Positions 1 through 7,771 of a stretch of DNA of 64,000 nucleotides are shown here, one piece after another. The stretch is from NCBI RefSeq assembly GCF_014490035.1, contig NZ_CP061008.1:4092001-4156000 (forward strand), read 5' to 3'. The notes under the pieces are model-generated. The model did no database searches. It was not told the origin of the DNA and saw only the letters and a program-made list of their open reading frames with translations. How positions within the stretch are numbered: the first letter of the stretch is position 1; each line of letters opens with the position of its first letter. The stretch comes from Achromobacter xylosoxidans. GTDB lineage: Bacteria > Pseudomonadota > Gammaproteobacteria > Burkholderiales > Burkholderiaceae_B. The translations under genes were made by a program, and so were the position numbers.

Positions 1-197
1 AGCATGACGTCGAAAGTCGCCTGGTTCTCGGACAGGATTTCCGTGACGGTCAGGCAGACGCCATCGGTGGACACGCTGGCGCCGATGGCCAGGTCCACGC
101 AAAAACCAGGGGGGAAATCCAGCGTGAAAGTGCGCAGGCCTTCGCGATCCGCGATCTTGGCGATCTTCGCGGTGCCTTGAACAATACCGGTGAACAT
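1..197 (-). CDS. ribE: Riboflavin synthase alpha subunit, 5' part only
   Basis: The first 65 codons of a gene that runs off the left edge. The product opens with MFTGIVQGTA and continues with IGASVSTDGVCLTVTE, the hallmark start of the riboflavin synthase alpha family, whose members dismutate two 6,7-dimethyl-8-ribityllumazine molecules into riboflavin. The visible part is the start of the first of two lumazine-binding barrels. The ATG at 197 is the only sensible start because the family begins at this MFTGIV. I looked upstream for an FMN riboswitch and saw none, so this copy is probably not FMN-switched. The second barrel cannot be seen. Confidence 0.85.
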   Translation of the reverse strand, partial: MFTGIVQGTAKIAKIADREGLRTFTLDFPPGFCVDLAIGASVSTDGVCLTVTEILSENQATFDVM

Positions 198-287
198 ACG
201 GATCCTGAATGCGGGGCCGGGCCCCTGAAGCAAAACATCAACGTTAACCGATATTTTGCCAGGGGTCGGACTGCCCGCAAGCCAGGA

Positions 288-1721
288 TCAGTGGCGGATG
301 GCGATCGTCTTCAGGGTGGTGAAGCCGTACAGCGCTTCAAAGCCCTTCTCGCGGCCGTAGCCCGATTGGCGCGAACCGCCGAAGGGCAGCTCCACGCCGC
401 CGCCGGCGCCGTAATTGTTGATGAACACCTGACCGGCGCGCAGCTTGCGCGCCAGACGCAGCTGGCGGCCGCCGTCGCGGGTCCAGACGCCGGCCACCAG
501 GCCATACAGCGTGCCATTGGCGATTTCCAGCGCCTCTTCCTCGGTGTCGAACACCATGGCGGCCAGCACCGGACCGAAGACTTCTTCCTGCGCCAGGCGG
601 CTGTTGGGCGGCACGTCGCGGAACAGTACGGGCGGCTGGTAGAAACCGGCCTCGGGCGTGCCTTCCTTCAACTTGCCGCGGGCGGCGACCTTCATGCCTT
701 CGGCCTCGGCTTCAGCCAGGAAGCCGCGCACGCGGTCCTGCTGGCGCGCGTTGATCAGCGGCCCCACGTCCAGGTCGGCCGCGGCCGGACCGGTGACGGT
801 GGCCGAAAACGCGTCGGACAGGCGCTTGAGCACCGTTTCGTACACGCCGCGCTGGATCAGCACGCGGCTGCCGGCCGAGCAGGTCTGGCCCGCGTTCTGG
901 ATGATGGCCGCCAGCAGCACCGGCATGGCGGCGTCCAGGTCGGCGTCGTCGAACACGATCTGGGGCGACTTGCCGCCCAGTTCCAGCGTGACCGGCACAT
1001 GGTTCTCGGCGGCGGCATGCGCCACCATCTTGCCCGTCTGCGGCGAACCGGTGAACGAGATATGGTCGATGCCCGGGTGGGCGGACAGCGCCGCGCCGGC
1101 TTCATGGCCATAACCCGTGCAGATGTTCAGCGCGCCGGCCGGCAGGCCGACTTCGGCGGCGATCTCCGCCAGCTTCAGGAGCGACAGGCAGGCGTCTTCC
1201 GCCGGCTTGACCACGCAGGCGTTGCCGGCGGCCAGAGCCGCGCCCACGCTGCGGCCGAAGATCTGCAGCGGGTAGTTCCAGGGCACGATGTGGCCGGTGA
1301 CGCCGTGCGCTTCGCGCACCGTCAGCACGGTGAAGCCCGGGGTGTAGGGAATGGTCTCGCCATGCAGCTTGTCGACCGCGCCGGCATAGAACTCGAAGTA
1401 GCGCGCCACGGCGGCGGCGTCGGCGCGTGCCTGCTTGATGGGCTTGCCGGTGTCGGCCGATTCCAGCTGTGCCAGTTCTTCCTGGCGGTCCAGCAGCGCG
1501 AAGGCGATGCGCATCAGCAGGCGGCTGCGCGCGGCGGGCGCCATCTGGCCCCACTCCCCTTCGAAAGCCTCGCGCGCCGCGGTCACCGCGCGATCCACGT
1601 CCGCGGCGCCCGAGCGCGCGATCGCCTCGAAGGGCTTGCCATCGGACGGGTTCAGGACGGGAATGGTTTCACCGGTGGCGGCTGCCACCCATTGGTTGGC
1701 GATAAAGTTCTTCTGAGTCAC
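288..1721 (-). CDS. NAD(P)-dependent aldehyde dehydrogenase
   Basis: A 477-residue ALDH-superfamily enzyme that oxidises an aldehyde to the acid. The motifs appear in family order: VPWNYPL, FTGSPQTGK of the cofactor fold, the general-base motif LELGGKSP, the nucleophile segment NAGQTCSAGSR, and EEVFGPV near the C-terminus. I chose the GTG at 1721 (VTQKNFIANQW). It gives the usual ALDH length, while upstream starts would add about 45 low-complexity, Pro/Arg-rich residues. The gene is divergent from a GntR regulator and a short-chain dehydrogenase, with a palindromic operator between, so it is probably part of a small inducible catabolic unit. The substrate is unknown; betaine-aldehyde-like or other small aldehydes are possible. 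Confidence 0.88.
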   Translation of the reverse strand: MTQKNFIANQWVAAATGETIPVLNPSDGKPFEAIARSGAADVDRAVTAAREAFEGEWGQMAPAARSRLLMRIAFALLDRQEELAQLESADTGKPIKQARADAAAVARYFEFYAGAVDKLHGETIPYTPGFTVLTVREAHGVTGHIVPWNYPLQIFGRSVGAALAAGNACVVKPAEDACLSLLKLAEIAAEVGLPAGALNICTGYGHEAGAALSAHPGIDHISFTGSPQTGKMVAHAAAENHVPVTLELGGKSPQIVFDDADLDAAMPVLLAAIIQNAGQTCSAGSRVLIQRGVYETVLKRLSDAFSATVTGPAAADLDVGPLINARQQDRVRGFLAEAEAEGMKVAARGKLKEGTPEAGFYQPPVLFRDVPPNSRLAQEEVFGPVLAAMVFDTEEEALEIANGTLYGLVAGVWTRDGGRQLRLARKLRAGQVFINNYGAGGGVELPFGGSRQSGYGREKGFEALYGFTTLKTIAIRH

Positions 1722-1826
1722 GATGTGCGGAGTAAAGTAGCGGCCGGACGGCCGGTTGCGGGGATATGGCGTCGCGCGCGGATTGCGTTTTGGTTTCGGG
1801 TCAAGGTACGGGAGCGGCCCGCAACT

Positions 1827-1843
1827 TGTCAATTGAATTGACA
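1827..1843. promoter_or_regulatory. Perfect palindrome, candidate GntR operator
   Basis: TGTCAATT-G-AATTGACA is an inverted repeat with 8-base arms around one central base. It lies between the divergent aldehyde dehydrogenase and GntR genes. Size and symmetry suit a FadR-subfamily GntR dimer. A second, weaker repeat (TCAGGA-TATT-TCCTGA) follows at 1860-1875 and could be a second site. Binding by the adjacent GntR protein is inferred. Confidence 0.6.
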
Positions 1844-1969
1844 GCTTTTGTCCCAAGAGTCAGGATATTTCCTGATCACCTCGGGTAATCCCTAATAATT
1901 CAGCGGCTTAACGCCACCCCGGATTTGTCATGGTGACTGACAAGCCCGGCAATGCATGTAGGAATGACG

Positions 1970-2773
1970 ATGAGCAATGTGCGGGATCCACAGCTGGAAT
2001 CGCTGCTGCAAGCCGTGGACCGCCCCCGGCCGGAATTGGACGTGCTGGCGGAAGTGGCCTCGGGCCTGGGCTACGTGCGCGCCGAGCGCTTTGCGGAGCG
2101 CGTCTACGAAAGCCTGTTCTATGCCATTGCCACCGGCAAGATCGCGCCCGGCAACAAGCTGCCGACGGAACTGGAGCTGGCCGCGCTGTTCGAGGTATCG
2201 CGGCCAGTGGTCAGGCAGGCGCTGGATCGGCTGCGCGAAGACCAGCTGGTGGACTCCATCCGCGGCTCGGGCACCTACGTGCGCGCAAAGCCCGACCTGA
2301 TGGGCGGCATGCCCGCGGTGGACCCGGCGCGCCGCGTTGGCCACATCCTGGAAGGCCTGGAACTGCGCATGGTGATCGAGCCCGAATGCGCCTACCTGGC
2401 CGCCTTGCGCCGCACCGACGAAGACCTGCGCGAAATGGACCGCATGCTGACCGGCTACGAAGAAGCCGACGCTTCCGGCGCCATCGCCCACCATCACGAT
2501 TACGGATTCCACCGCGCCATCGCCGCGGCCACCAGCAACCAGCGCTTCGTGCAGGTGCTGAAGTCCCTGGAGTACGACGTCAGCCACGCCGTGAACGTCA
2601 TGCGCCACCTGGTCCACAGCGAACCCTGGAAGCGCACCCGCGCCGCCATCGAGGAACACCGCCACATTTACCGGCTGATCCAGGAACAGGACGCCGAAGG
2701 CGCACGCAACGTCATGCGCGCCCATATTGAAAAAGCCCGCAGCCGCATGCTGAACAGCGGCTCGGAACACTGA
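1970..2773 (+). CDS. GntR-family (FadR/FCD type) transcriptional regulator
   Basis: A 267-residue regulator. Residues about 25-95 form a GntR winged helix with the typical text LPTELELAALFEVSRPVVRQ and GSGTYV, followed by an all-helical FCD ligand-binding domain with its metal-site histidines (YGFHRAI, EEHRHIY). The ATG at 1970 is preferred over 1952 or 1964 because AGGA sits six bases upstream. It is divergent from the aldehyde dehydrogenase and 18 bases upstream of a short-chain dehydrogenase, and probably represses both until a carboxylic-acid inducer binds. The inducer is unknown. Confidence 0.9.
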   Translation: MSNVRDPQLESLLQAVDRPRPELDVLAEVASGLGYVRAERFAERVYESLFYAIATGKIAPGNKLPTELELAALFEVSRPVVRQALDRLREDQLVDSIRGSGTYVRAKPDLMGGMPAVDPARRVGHILEGLELRMVIEPECAYLAALRRTDEDLREMDRMLTGYEEADASGAIAHHHDYGFHRAIAAATSNQRFVQVLKSLEYDVSHAVNVMRHLVHSEPWKRTRAAIEEHRHIYRLIQEQDAEGARNVMRAHIEKARSRMLNSGSEH

Positions 2774-2791
2774 GCAGGAAGCCTTAACGAC

Positions 2792-3577
2792 ATGTCATCG
2801 CAGCAACGCCCCTCCCTGGACCTGAACCAGCAACTCGTCGTCGTCACCGGCGCCAGCCGCGGCCTGGGCGCCGCCATCGCCCGCGCCTTCCTGCGCGAAG
2901 GCGCCAAGGTCGTCGTCAACTATCTGAACAGCGCCGAACGCGCGCAGGCGCTGGCCGCCAGCGCGCCGGACCGCGCCATCGCGCTGCAGGCCGACGTGCG
3001 CGACCCGGCCGCCGTCGCCGCCATGTTCGCGCAGGCCGCCAAGCATTTCGGCCAGCCCGTTGCCACGGTCGTCAACAACGCCCTGCCGGCCTTCCAGTTC
3101 AACGGCGACGCCCGTCCGCATGCCGGCGCACTGGACTGGACACAGATGAACGCGCAGCTGGAAGGCAGCGTGCGCGCCGCGCTCAACACCACGCAGGCAG
3201 CCCTGCCCGGCATGCGGACAGCTGGCGGCGGACGCATCATCAACGTCGGCACCAACCTGGTCCAGAACCCGGTGGTGCCGTACCACGACTACACCGCGGC
3301 CAAGGCCGCGCTGCTGGCTTTCACCCGCACCTTGTCGCATGAATTGGGGGCCGATGGCATTACCGTCAATATGGTTTCGGGCGGCTTGCTGCGCACCACC
3401 GACGCCTCGGCGGCCACGCCGGACGCGGTCTTCGACATGATTGCCGCGGGCACGCCGCTGCGCGAAGTCACCACGCCCGAGCAATTCGCCGACGCCGTGC
3501 TGTTCTTCGCCAGCCCCTGGTCGCGCGCGGTGACGGGACAGAACCTGATCGTCGACGGCGGGCTGGTAAAAGGCTGA
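2792..3577 (+). CDS. Short-chain dehydrogenase/reductase, FabG-like
   Basis: A 261-residue classical SDR. The N-terminal TGASRGLGAAIA is the dinucleotide-binding glycine motif, VVNNALP replaces the usual NNAG, and YTAAKAA carries the Tyr-x-x-x-Lys catalytic pair. The C-terminus TGQNLIVDGGL is typical of the 3-oxoacyl-ACP reductase-like group. It follows the GntR gene by 18 bases and is probably co-transcribed with it. Such enzymes reduce or oxidise a keto/alcohol group; the neighbouring aldehyde dehydrogenase suggests an alcohol-aldehyde-acid route, but the substrate cannot be read from sequence. Confidence 0.88.
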   Translation: MSSQQRPSLDLNQQLVVVTGASRGLGAAIARAFLREGAKVVVNYLNSAERAQALAASAPDRAIALQADVRDPAAVAAMFAQAAKHFGQPVATVVNNALPAFQFNGDARPHAGALDWTQMNAQLEGSVRAALNTTQAALPGMRTAGGGRIINVGTNLVQNPVVPYHDYTAAKAALLAFTRTLSHELGADGITVNMVSGGLLRTTDASAATPDAVFDMIAAGTPLREVTTPEQFADAVLFFASPWSRAVTGQNLIVDGGLVKG

Positions 3578-3618
3578 TGCAAGACGCGACGGCCTGACGC
3601 GCCATGGGCCGGCAAACC

Positions 3619-3837
3619 CTAGGCCTGCAGCCGTCGCGCGCTGATTTCCACTGCCGCGTACTTGATGCCCTTGAGCGCGGCATCCTCGCTCACGAAGGCG
3701 GAATCGCCCACGCCTATCCGCGTCCATTCGCGGCCTGGCGCGGTGCGTACCCAGGCTTCGTAGCCTTGCTGCGCCGCCAGCGGCCTGAGTTCATATTCGA
3801 GCTGATGCCCGTTGAGCCTGATCACTCCGGTTTTCAT
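3619..3837 (-). CDS. Small conserved-looking protein, unknown function
   Basis: A 72-residue soluble protein (starts MKTGVIRLNG, ends ISARRLQA). GGAGAG stands six bases before the ATG at 3837. The ATG overlaps the stop of the upstream gene by four bases (ATGA), so the two are translationally coupled. The sequence reads as alternating short strands, with a YELRPL segment and a WVRTAPGREWTRIGVG segment, and could be a small beta barrel. I do not recognise the family. The good ribosome site and coupling make it likely to be real. Confidence 0.65.
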   Translation of the reverse strand: MKTGVIRLNGHQLEYELRPLAAQQGYEAWVRTAPGREWTRIGVGDSAFVSEDAALKGIKYAAVEISARRLQA

Positions 3838-4100
3838 TGTTTTCTCTCCGCGCCCGAGCGCTTTCCCGCGAGGCCGCAGGCGCGCATCAGGATGAGCCCA
3901 GGCCCCGTCGCGGGCGCTCCCCGGCAGTCCTGCGCCCGCACCACTTCGGACACGCGCTGCCCGTCCGCCATCCATTGGCGGGCAACGCTGACGATATCGG
4001 TGAACTCGGGCTGCGGCCCGTCCAACAGCCAGCCGACGATGGGGATGCCGGGAACTCCGGCCGCGCCAGGAGGAACCTGATCCAAATCAAGGGGCTTCAT
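3834..4100 (-). CDS. Small protein of unknown function
   Basis: An 88-residue protein starting MKPLDLDQVPPG, with a strong ribosome site (GGAGAGGAGT) directly before the ATG at 4100. Its stop overlaps the start of the next small gene by four bases, so the pair forms a two-gene unit. There is no signal peptide or membrane segment. A central stretch (FTDIVSVARQWMADGQRVSEVV) looks helical. I do not recognise a family. About 200 bases separate it from the degraded iron-related region upstream. Confidence 0.6.
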   Translation of the reverse strand: MKPLDLDQVPPGAAGVPGIPIVGWLLDGPQPEFTDIVSVARQWMADGQRVSEVVRAQDCRGAPATGPGLILMRACGLAGKRSGAERKQ

Positions 4101-4302
4101 ACTCCTCTCCGTTCAGGAAACTGTAGGGAGCGTAGACGCCGCGTCAATTCTCAGGCATTAGAAAACCGCAAAAAATAGAACATTTTGTGTACTTCCCCGC
4201 CCGCGGCCTGGAGCGAGCCATCCCAGGCTGCGCCATCCACTCAGGGTGGAAATAAAAATTCACACATAAACTATCTGGGCAACGCCGGCGAACGACAGCC
4301 TC
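4101..4302. other. Intergenic stretch, no gene seen
   Basis: About 200 bases, locally AT-rich (near 4160-4190 and 4250-4270), between the small-gene pair and the ABC exporter remnant. It presumably holds the promoter of the small-gene pair. I see no convincing hairpin, repeat or coding frame. Confidence 0.4.
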
Positions 4303-4440
4303 TCATTGCACGGCAACCAACTCGGCGGGCGCCAACTTCGCCAGATCCCCTCCAACCGATGTCTCGATCGCCGTGATCTCACCATTCTCCATCCGTATCA
4401 GGCGGTCAGCCAGATGGAAATAGCGGTCGTCGTGGCTTGC
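4303..4440 (-). pseudogene. C-terminal remnant of a cyclic-peptide/siderophore ABC exporter
   Basis: Reading the minus strand gives MASHDDRYFHLADRLIRMEN followed by GEI and a short tail to a stop. This is the H-loop and end of an ABC ATPase, and HDDRYFHLADR fits the PvdE/SyrD/YojI cyclic-peptide exporter group. No Walker A, signature motif or membrane domain is found upstream; the frame continues into unrelated, Arg/Cys-rich translation. It is therefore a leftover from a deleted exporter gene. With the PvdS-like sigma factor 700 bases away it suggests loss of a peptide-siderophore locus. Confidence 0.6.
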
Positions 4441-4483
4441 CATGCTATGGCCGGCCTTGCATCGCCGCAGATTGTTCGTCCAT

Positions 4484-4678
4484 TCACGTGCGCAGCGACA
4501 GCGGCCGCATGTCGGTCCAAGTCTTCTCGACATAATCGAGAACGGTTTTCTTGTCTCCCTTGACGCCGTCGACAGCGCGCCAGCCGCCGGTCAAGCAGCG
4601 CGCGAACATGTGCAAGCGCATCCTTGCGGATGCGGCGCTGATCGAGCGTGCAGGGGGAAGGAGATGCAAACCGCGCAC
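4484..4678 (-). pseudogene. Possible gene fragment, unidentified
   Basis: A short minus-strand frame whose second half (GVKGDKKTVLDYVEKTWTDM) looks like genuine protein while its first half does not. There is no ribosome site. It lies between the exporter remnant and the lone FecR N-terminal domain and is probably the tail of another deleted gene. I could not assign a family. Confidence 0.3.
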
Positions 4679-4727
4679 AGCGGCATGGCGTCGATGGCTG
4701 CAAACGTGGCGAGAACAAGCCTGAAAA

Positions 4728-4976
4728 CTAGGCCTTGCCGCCGCGCTCCTCGGCGCCGGGGATATTGATATCGTTCGCGGGAGGAACCAAGCCCACCATC
4801 AACCACAGGCGGCCGGCCTTGTCGTAGGCCTGACGATGGGCCGCATCGACGGCAAGCCATTGCACCAACTCGGCTTCAGCGTTTGCGTCGAAGCAATCGT
4901 GCTCGTGCTGGCGCAGCACCCAGGACCAGGCAGCATCCCAGACCGGGTCTTGCTTCGAATCGATGTCATCGCCCAT
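4728..4976 (-). CDS. Stand-alone FecR N-terminal (DUF4880) domain protein
   Basis: An 82-residue protein matching only the N-terminal cytoplasmic domain of FecR anti-sigma regulators: WSWVLRQHEHDCFDANAEAE, then VQWLAVDAAHRQAYDKAGRLW. The membrane helix and periplasmic FecR domain that would normally follow are absent; the frame ends at 4728. It lies downstream of the ECF sigma gene on the same strand and could bind that sigma factor. Either it is a natural short form, as seen in some siderophore clusters, or a FecR gene truncated by the deletion that left the remnants beside it. Confidence 0.7.
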   Translation of the reverse strand: MGDDIDSKQDPVWDAAWSWVLRQHEHDCFDANAEAELVQWLAVDAAHRQAYDKAGRLWLMVGLVPPANDINIPGAEERGGKA

Positions 4977-5127
4977 TGGCTACCGTCGGGCCTGAATGGC
5001 TAGTCGGCGCTATGGTATAGGAAAAGGCTATCCACGATAACTTCTTTGGGCGGCGGCATACCGTCCGAACCGCATGCTTGCGCCAACCAAGCCCAAGGCG
5101 CAACTGCGCAGCCCGATACCTGCGGAC

Positions 5128-5649
5128 TCAGACCTCCAACAAATCGCGGCAGCTGGCGACGGCCTCAGTGGCATCCCGGAGCATAAAGTTCACAAGCGTG
5201 GCCGAGCAGCCCATTTGCCGCGCCACCTCACGTTGCGTCAAACCGCCGAGCCTATAGAGTTCGAAGGCGCGCCGCGTCCTGGGCGGCAAGGTGCCGAGGA
5301 TCTGGTCGATGGCATCGATCACCTGCCGCTCCTGGAAGCGACGCTCCGGCACGCAGCCGCCAGCGACCTGCGGCAACTCCCCATCGTCCGTATAAATGCG
5401 ATACGTGGATTCGACGGCCTGACGGCGGCAATGGTCCAACGCCAGATTACGGACCACCTGGCAGCAGTAACCAAAAGGTTCGCTGACGTCGCGCGCGCAT
5501 GCCCCTTCAATGAGCTTCAGGTAGGCGTCTTGCGTCACTTCATCCGCGATCTCCGGCGTGCCGACGATTCTTTGCGCGATGCGACGCAGCTGCGCCCGAT
5601 GTGCAATGAAAACGTCTCCAAGCCCCGCTCCCTGCGAACCCATGGACAT
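5128..5649 (-). CDS. ECF sigma factor, PvdS-like (iron-starvation type)
   Basis: A 173-residue sigma-70 ECF factor. Region 2 is seen in QLRRIAQRIVGTPEIADEV and region 4 in LTQREVARQMGCSATLVNFM followed by LRDA. The SATLVNFMLRDA helix-turn-helix closely resembles the PvdS group, which switches on peptide-siderophore synthesis rather than receptor genes. I chose the ATG at 5649 because GGAGG lies seven bases upstream; 5643 and the GTG at 5667 are alternatives. A candidate Fur box lies 53 bases upstream. Its expected targets are missing: only a DUF4880 stub and exporter debris remain beside it, so it may now act on distant genes or be an orphan. Confidence 0.88.
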   Translation of the reverse strand: MSMGSQGAGLGDVFIAHRAQLRRIAQRIVGTPEIADEVTQDAYLKLIEGACARDVSEPFGYCCQVVRNLALDHCRRQAVESTYRIYTDDGELPQVAGGCVPERRFQERQVIDAIDQILGTLPPRTRRAFELYRLGGLTQREVARQMGCSATLVNFMLRDATEAVASCRDLLEV

Positions 5650-5701
5650 CGAAGTGCCTCCGCGCACAGATCTATGGTGACTTGAAACAACTCAATCTAT
5701 T

Positions 5702-5720
5702 GAGAAAAATTATTATTAAT
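5702..5720 (-). promoter_or_regulatory. Candidate Fur box upstream of the PvdS-like sigma gene
   Basis: On the minus strand ATTAATAATAATTTTTCTC matches 13 of 19 positions of the classical Fur box GATAATGATAATCATTATC. It sits 53 bases before the sigma-factor start, where a promoter would be. Iron repression is expected for this sigma group, which supports the reading. The stretch is simply AT-rich, so a chance match is possible. Confidence 0.45.
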
Positions 5721-5998
5721 GGAAGATCGAATATCTAACGCCGCGCCCCCTTTGTTCGCCCAACCCGGCTCTTTTTATAGGGCCTCAAGCTAGCTACTGC
5801 ATGGCGCCCTGAAAGCCTGAGAGTCAGCTTCAGCGCGGACAGGCCGCCGGCCCGGGCGGCGCAGCCACGGTATCATCTGCGTCTGTCCCCGGCGACCGCC
5901 GACCACGCCCCGGATGCATGGCCAGAAGATCAGCTGGAACCGGGATCGTGGCGGGCGACGCCGCCGCAAGCCGCATGAATGAACGGTCTACGAAAATC
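5721..5998. other. Intergenic region between sigma gene and xthA
   Basis: About 280 bases between divergent genes. It must hold the xthA promoter, but I see no clear -35/-10 pair, terminator or repeat. Two in-frame starts upstream of the chosen xthA start (5918, 5975) fall here and would add residues not typical of exonuclease III. Confidence 0.4.
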
Positions 5999-6781
5999 AT
6001 GAAATTAGCCACCTGGAACGTGAACTCCCTGAATGTGCGCCTGCCGCAGGTGCTGGACTGGCTGGCAGCCAATCCCGTCGACGTGCTGTGCATCCAGGAA
6101 CTCAAGCTCACGGACGACAAGTTCCCCGAAGCCGCCTTCACCGAGGCCGGCTACCGCGCCGTCTGGGCCGGCCAGAAAACCTATAACGGCGTCGCCATCA
6201 TTTCGCGCGTGCCCGGCACGTCCATGGTGCGCAACATTCCCGGCTATGAGGATCCGCAGCAGCGCGTCCTGGCGCTGACCTTTCCCAGCGCCGAAGGCGA
6301 CGTACGCGTCGTCTGCGCATACTGCCCCAACGGCCAGGCGGTGGGTTCGGACAAGTACGCCTACAAGCTGGACTGGTTCGAAGCCATGCGCGCCTGGCTG
6401 GCCGACGAGATCAAGCAGTATCCGCGGCTGGCGGTGCTGGGCGACTACAACGTCGCGCCAGCCGACGAAGACGTGCATAACCCCGAGAAATGGGAAGGCC
6501 AGGTGCTGGTGTCCGAGCCGGAGCGCAAGGCCTTCGGCGCCCTGATCGACCTGGGACTGGCGGATTCCTTCCGCCTTTTCGAGCAGCCGGAGAAATCCTT
6601 CAGCTGGTGGGACTACCGCCAGTTCGCGTTCCGCCGCAATGCCGGCTTGCGCATTGATCACGTCCTTCTGTCCGCGCCGCTGGTCAAACGCTGCACCGCC
6701 TGCGTCATCGACAAGGAGCCGCGCCGCAACGAGCAACCGTCCGATCACGCCCCTGTGGTGGCAACCTTGGAATTCGCCTGA
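5999..6781 (+). CDS. xthA: Exodeoxyribonuclease III (AP endonuclease)
   Basis: A 260-residue member of the exonuclease III/EEP family, which nicks DNA at abasic sites and degrades one strand from 3' ends during base-excision repair. The catalytic landmarks are present in order: WNVNSLNVR, the metal-binding Glu in CIQELKL, LGDYNVAP (Asp and Asn), SWWDYR, GLRIDHVLL and the final SDHAPV with the active-site His. The start at 5999 gives the family N-terminus MKLATWNVNS; ribosome-site support is weak. It stands alone, with the tRNA gene 66 bases downstream. Confidence 0.95.
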   Translation: MKLATWNVNSLNVRLPQVLDWLAANPVDVLCIQELKLTDDKFPEAAFTEAGYRAVWAGQKTYNGVAIISRVPGTSMVRNIPGYEDPQQRVLALTFPSAEGDVRVVCAYCPNGQAVGSDKYAYKLDWFEAMRAWLADEIKQYPRLAVLGDYNVAPADEDVHNPEKWEGQVLVSEPERKAFGALIDLGLADSFRLFEQPEKSFSWWDYRQFAFRRNAGLRIDHVLLSAPLVKRCTACVIDKEPRRNEQPSDHAPVVATLEFA

Positions 6782-6847
6782 TTTTTTGCACGACGGCATA
6801 TTGCGCAGGCCAAGAACATTCCTGTATAGTCTTGGTCTTGCTTCATT

Positions 6848-6923
<76 letters not shown>

Positions 6924-6935
6924 AAATTCCCGCCA

Positions 6936-6974
6936 AAACAGGGCACTACATTTAGCGATGTGGTGCCCTGTTTT
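6936..6974. terminator. Intrinsic terminator, likely bidirectional
   Basis: AAACAGGGCACTACAT and ATGTGGTGCCCTGTTTT form a long hairpin with an A-run on the left and a T-run on the right. It directly follows the tRNA, and by symmetry could also end transcription arriving from the luxR-type gene on the other strand. Confidence 0.85.
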
Positions 6975-7057
6975 GCTTTATGCGCCGGGTTCCGGCGCCT
7001 GCGGAATCTCGATCCCGCAGCATGCGGAGATCGGCGGGCCGCCAATGCGCCGCCCAC

Positions 7058-7771
7058 CTATCGCAAGAGTCCGAGCAGCGCGGCGCGCGCCACGGCTGCA
7101 GTCCGATTTCGGGCGCCGAGCTTGGAAATGGCGTTCTTCGTGTGAAATCTGACCGTCGACTCGGCAATCGCCAGTATTTCGGACACGTCGCTGCTGGTCT
7201 TTCCGTCCGCCGCCCATTTTAGAATTTCGGTCTCGCGACGCGTCAATGGAGTATCCGGCGCCAATTTGAATCGCGGCAGCGTGACCCTGCTCAATGCCAG
7301 GTGCGCAGCGGTCACCAGCCATCGCATGCGCAATTCCTTGCTAATCAGTTCCTCGTCGGAGAGTTGCTCCTTCTGTCTGGCCAGCGTCAGCATCCCCCCG
7401 GTTCCGTAAGCGTCCAGGTTCGACTGAGACCACCCCACACAAAGGCCTGCCGCCTGCGCCTCGTCCCAAAGCTCAGGCGTTCCCGCAAACACCCTGTCCG
7501 ACCAGACGATGGGTATCGCGGACTGGCCGCAGTGCTTTACGGTGGGGTCGATCTCCACGTAACGCGCCTGCGCGTAACGCTCCTGCCAGGAGATTGGATA
7601 ATTGCTGATCATGACGACCTGGGGATTGGTAAACGGCAAGGCCGCCCCCACCACATACCCGCAATAAGAAAACCCCAGATTCAATGCAGCGGTGGCCACC
7701 TCCGTGAAAACGGCTTGCTCAGTGGTCGCGCTATTAGTCGCCAATAAAAGGTCTTGTGCCCACGGCTTCAT
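7058..7771 (-). CDS. LuxR-family regulator with autoinducer-binding domain (LuxR solo)
   Basis: A 237-residue quorum-sensing-type regulator. The N-terminal domain carries the conserved ligand-pocket pattern: SW..RY, Y.EIDPTV and VWSD (the Trp, Tyr, Asp-Pro and Trp positions of the LuxR/TraR family). The C-terminal LTRRETEILKWAADGKTSSD starts a LuxR helix-turn-helix. The ATG at 7771 is preferred (GGTGGA seven bases before); the GTG at 7783 is an alternative. No luxI-type synthase is in the window, so it is a solo that probably senses an acyl-homoserine lactone or similar molecule made elsewhere. Its targets are unknown. Confidence 0.9.
   Translation of the reverse strand: MKPWAQDLLLATNSATTEQAVFTEVATAALNLGFSYCGYVVGAALPFTNPQVVMISNYPISWQERYAQARYVEIDPTVKHCGQSAIPIVWSDRVFAGTPELWDEAQAAGLCVGWSQSNLDAYGTGGMLTLARQKEQLSDEELISKELRMRWLVTAAHLALSRVTLPRFKLAPDTPLTRRETEILKWAADGKTSSDVSEILAIAESTVRFHTKNAISKLGARNRTAAVARAALLGLLR

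Noticed and set aside
198..287. FMN riboswitch upstream of the riboflavin synthase gene
   Set aside because: The 90-base gap lacks the conserved RFN blocks and is too short for the aptamer.
177..1841. A 554-residue plus-strand frame opposite the aldehyde dehydrogenase gene
   Set aside because: Low-complexity antisense frame; the minus-strand enzyme has every ALDH motif.
3619..3975. A longer start for the 72-residue protein
   Set aside because: The extra N-terminus is Arg/Gly-rich shadow of the upstream small gene; the ATG at 3837 has a clear ribosome site and a four-base overlap with the upstream stop.
4728..4976. Calling the DUF4880 gene a complete FecR
   Set aside because: Only the N-terminal cytoplasmic domain is present; no membrane helix or periplasmic FecR domain follows in any frame.
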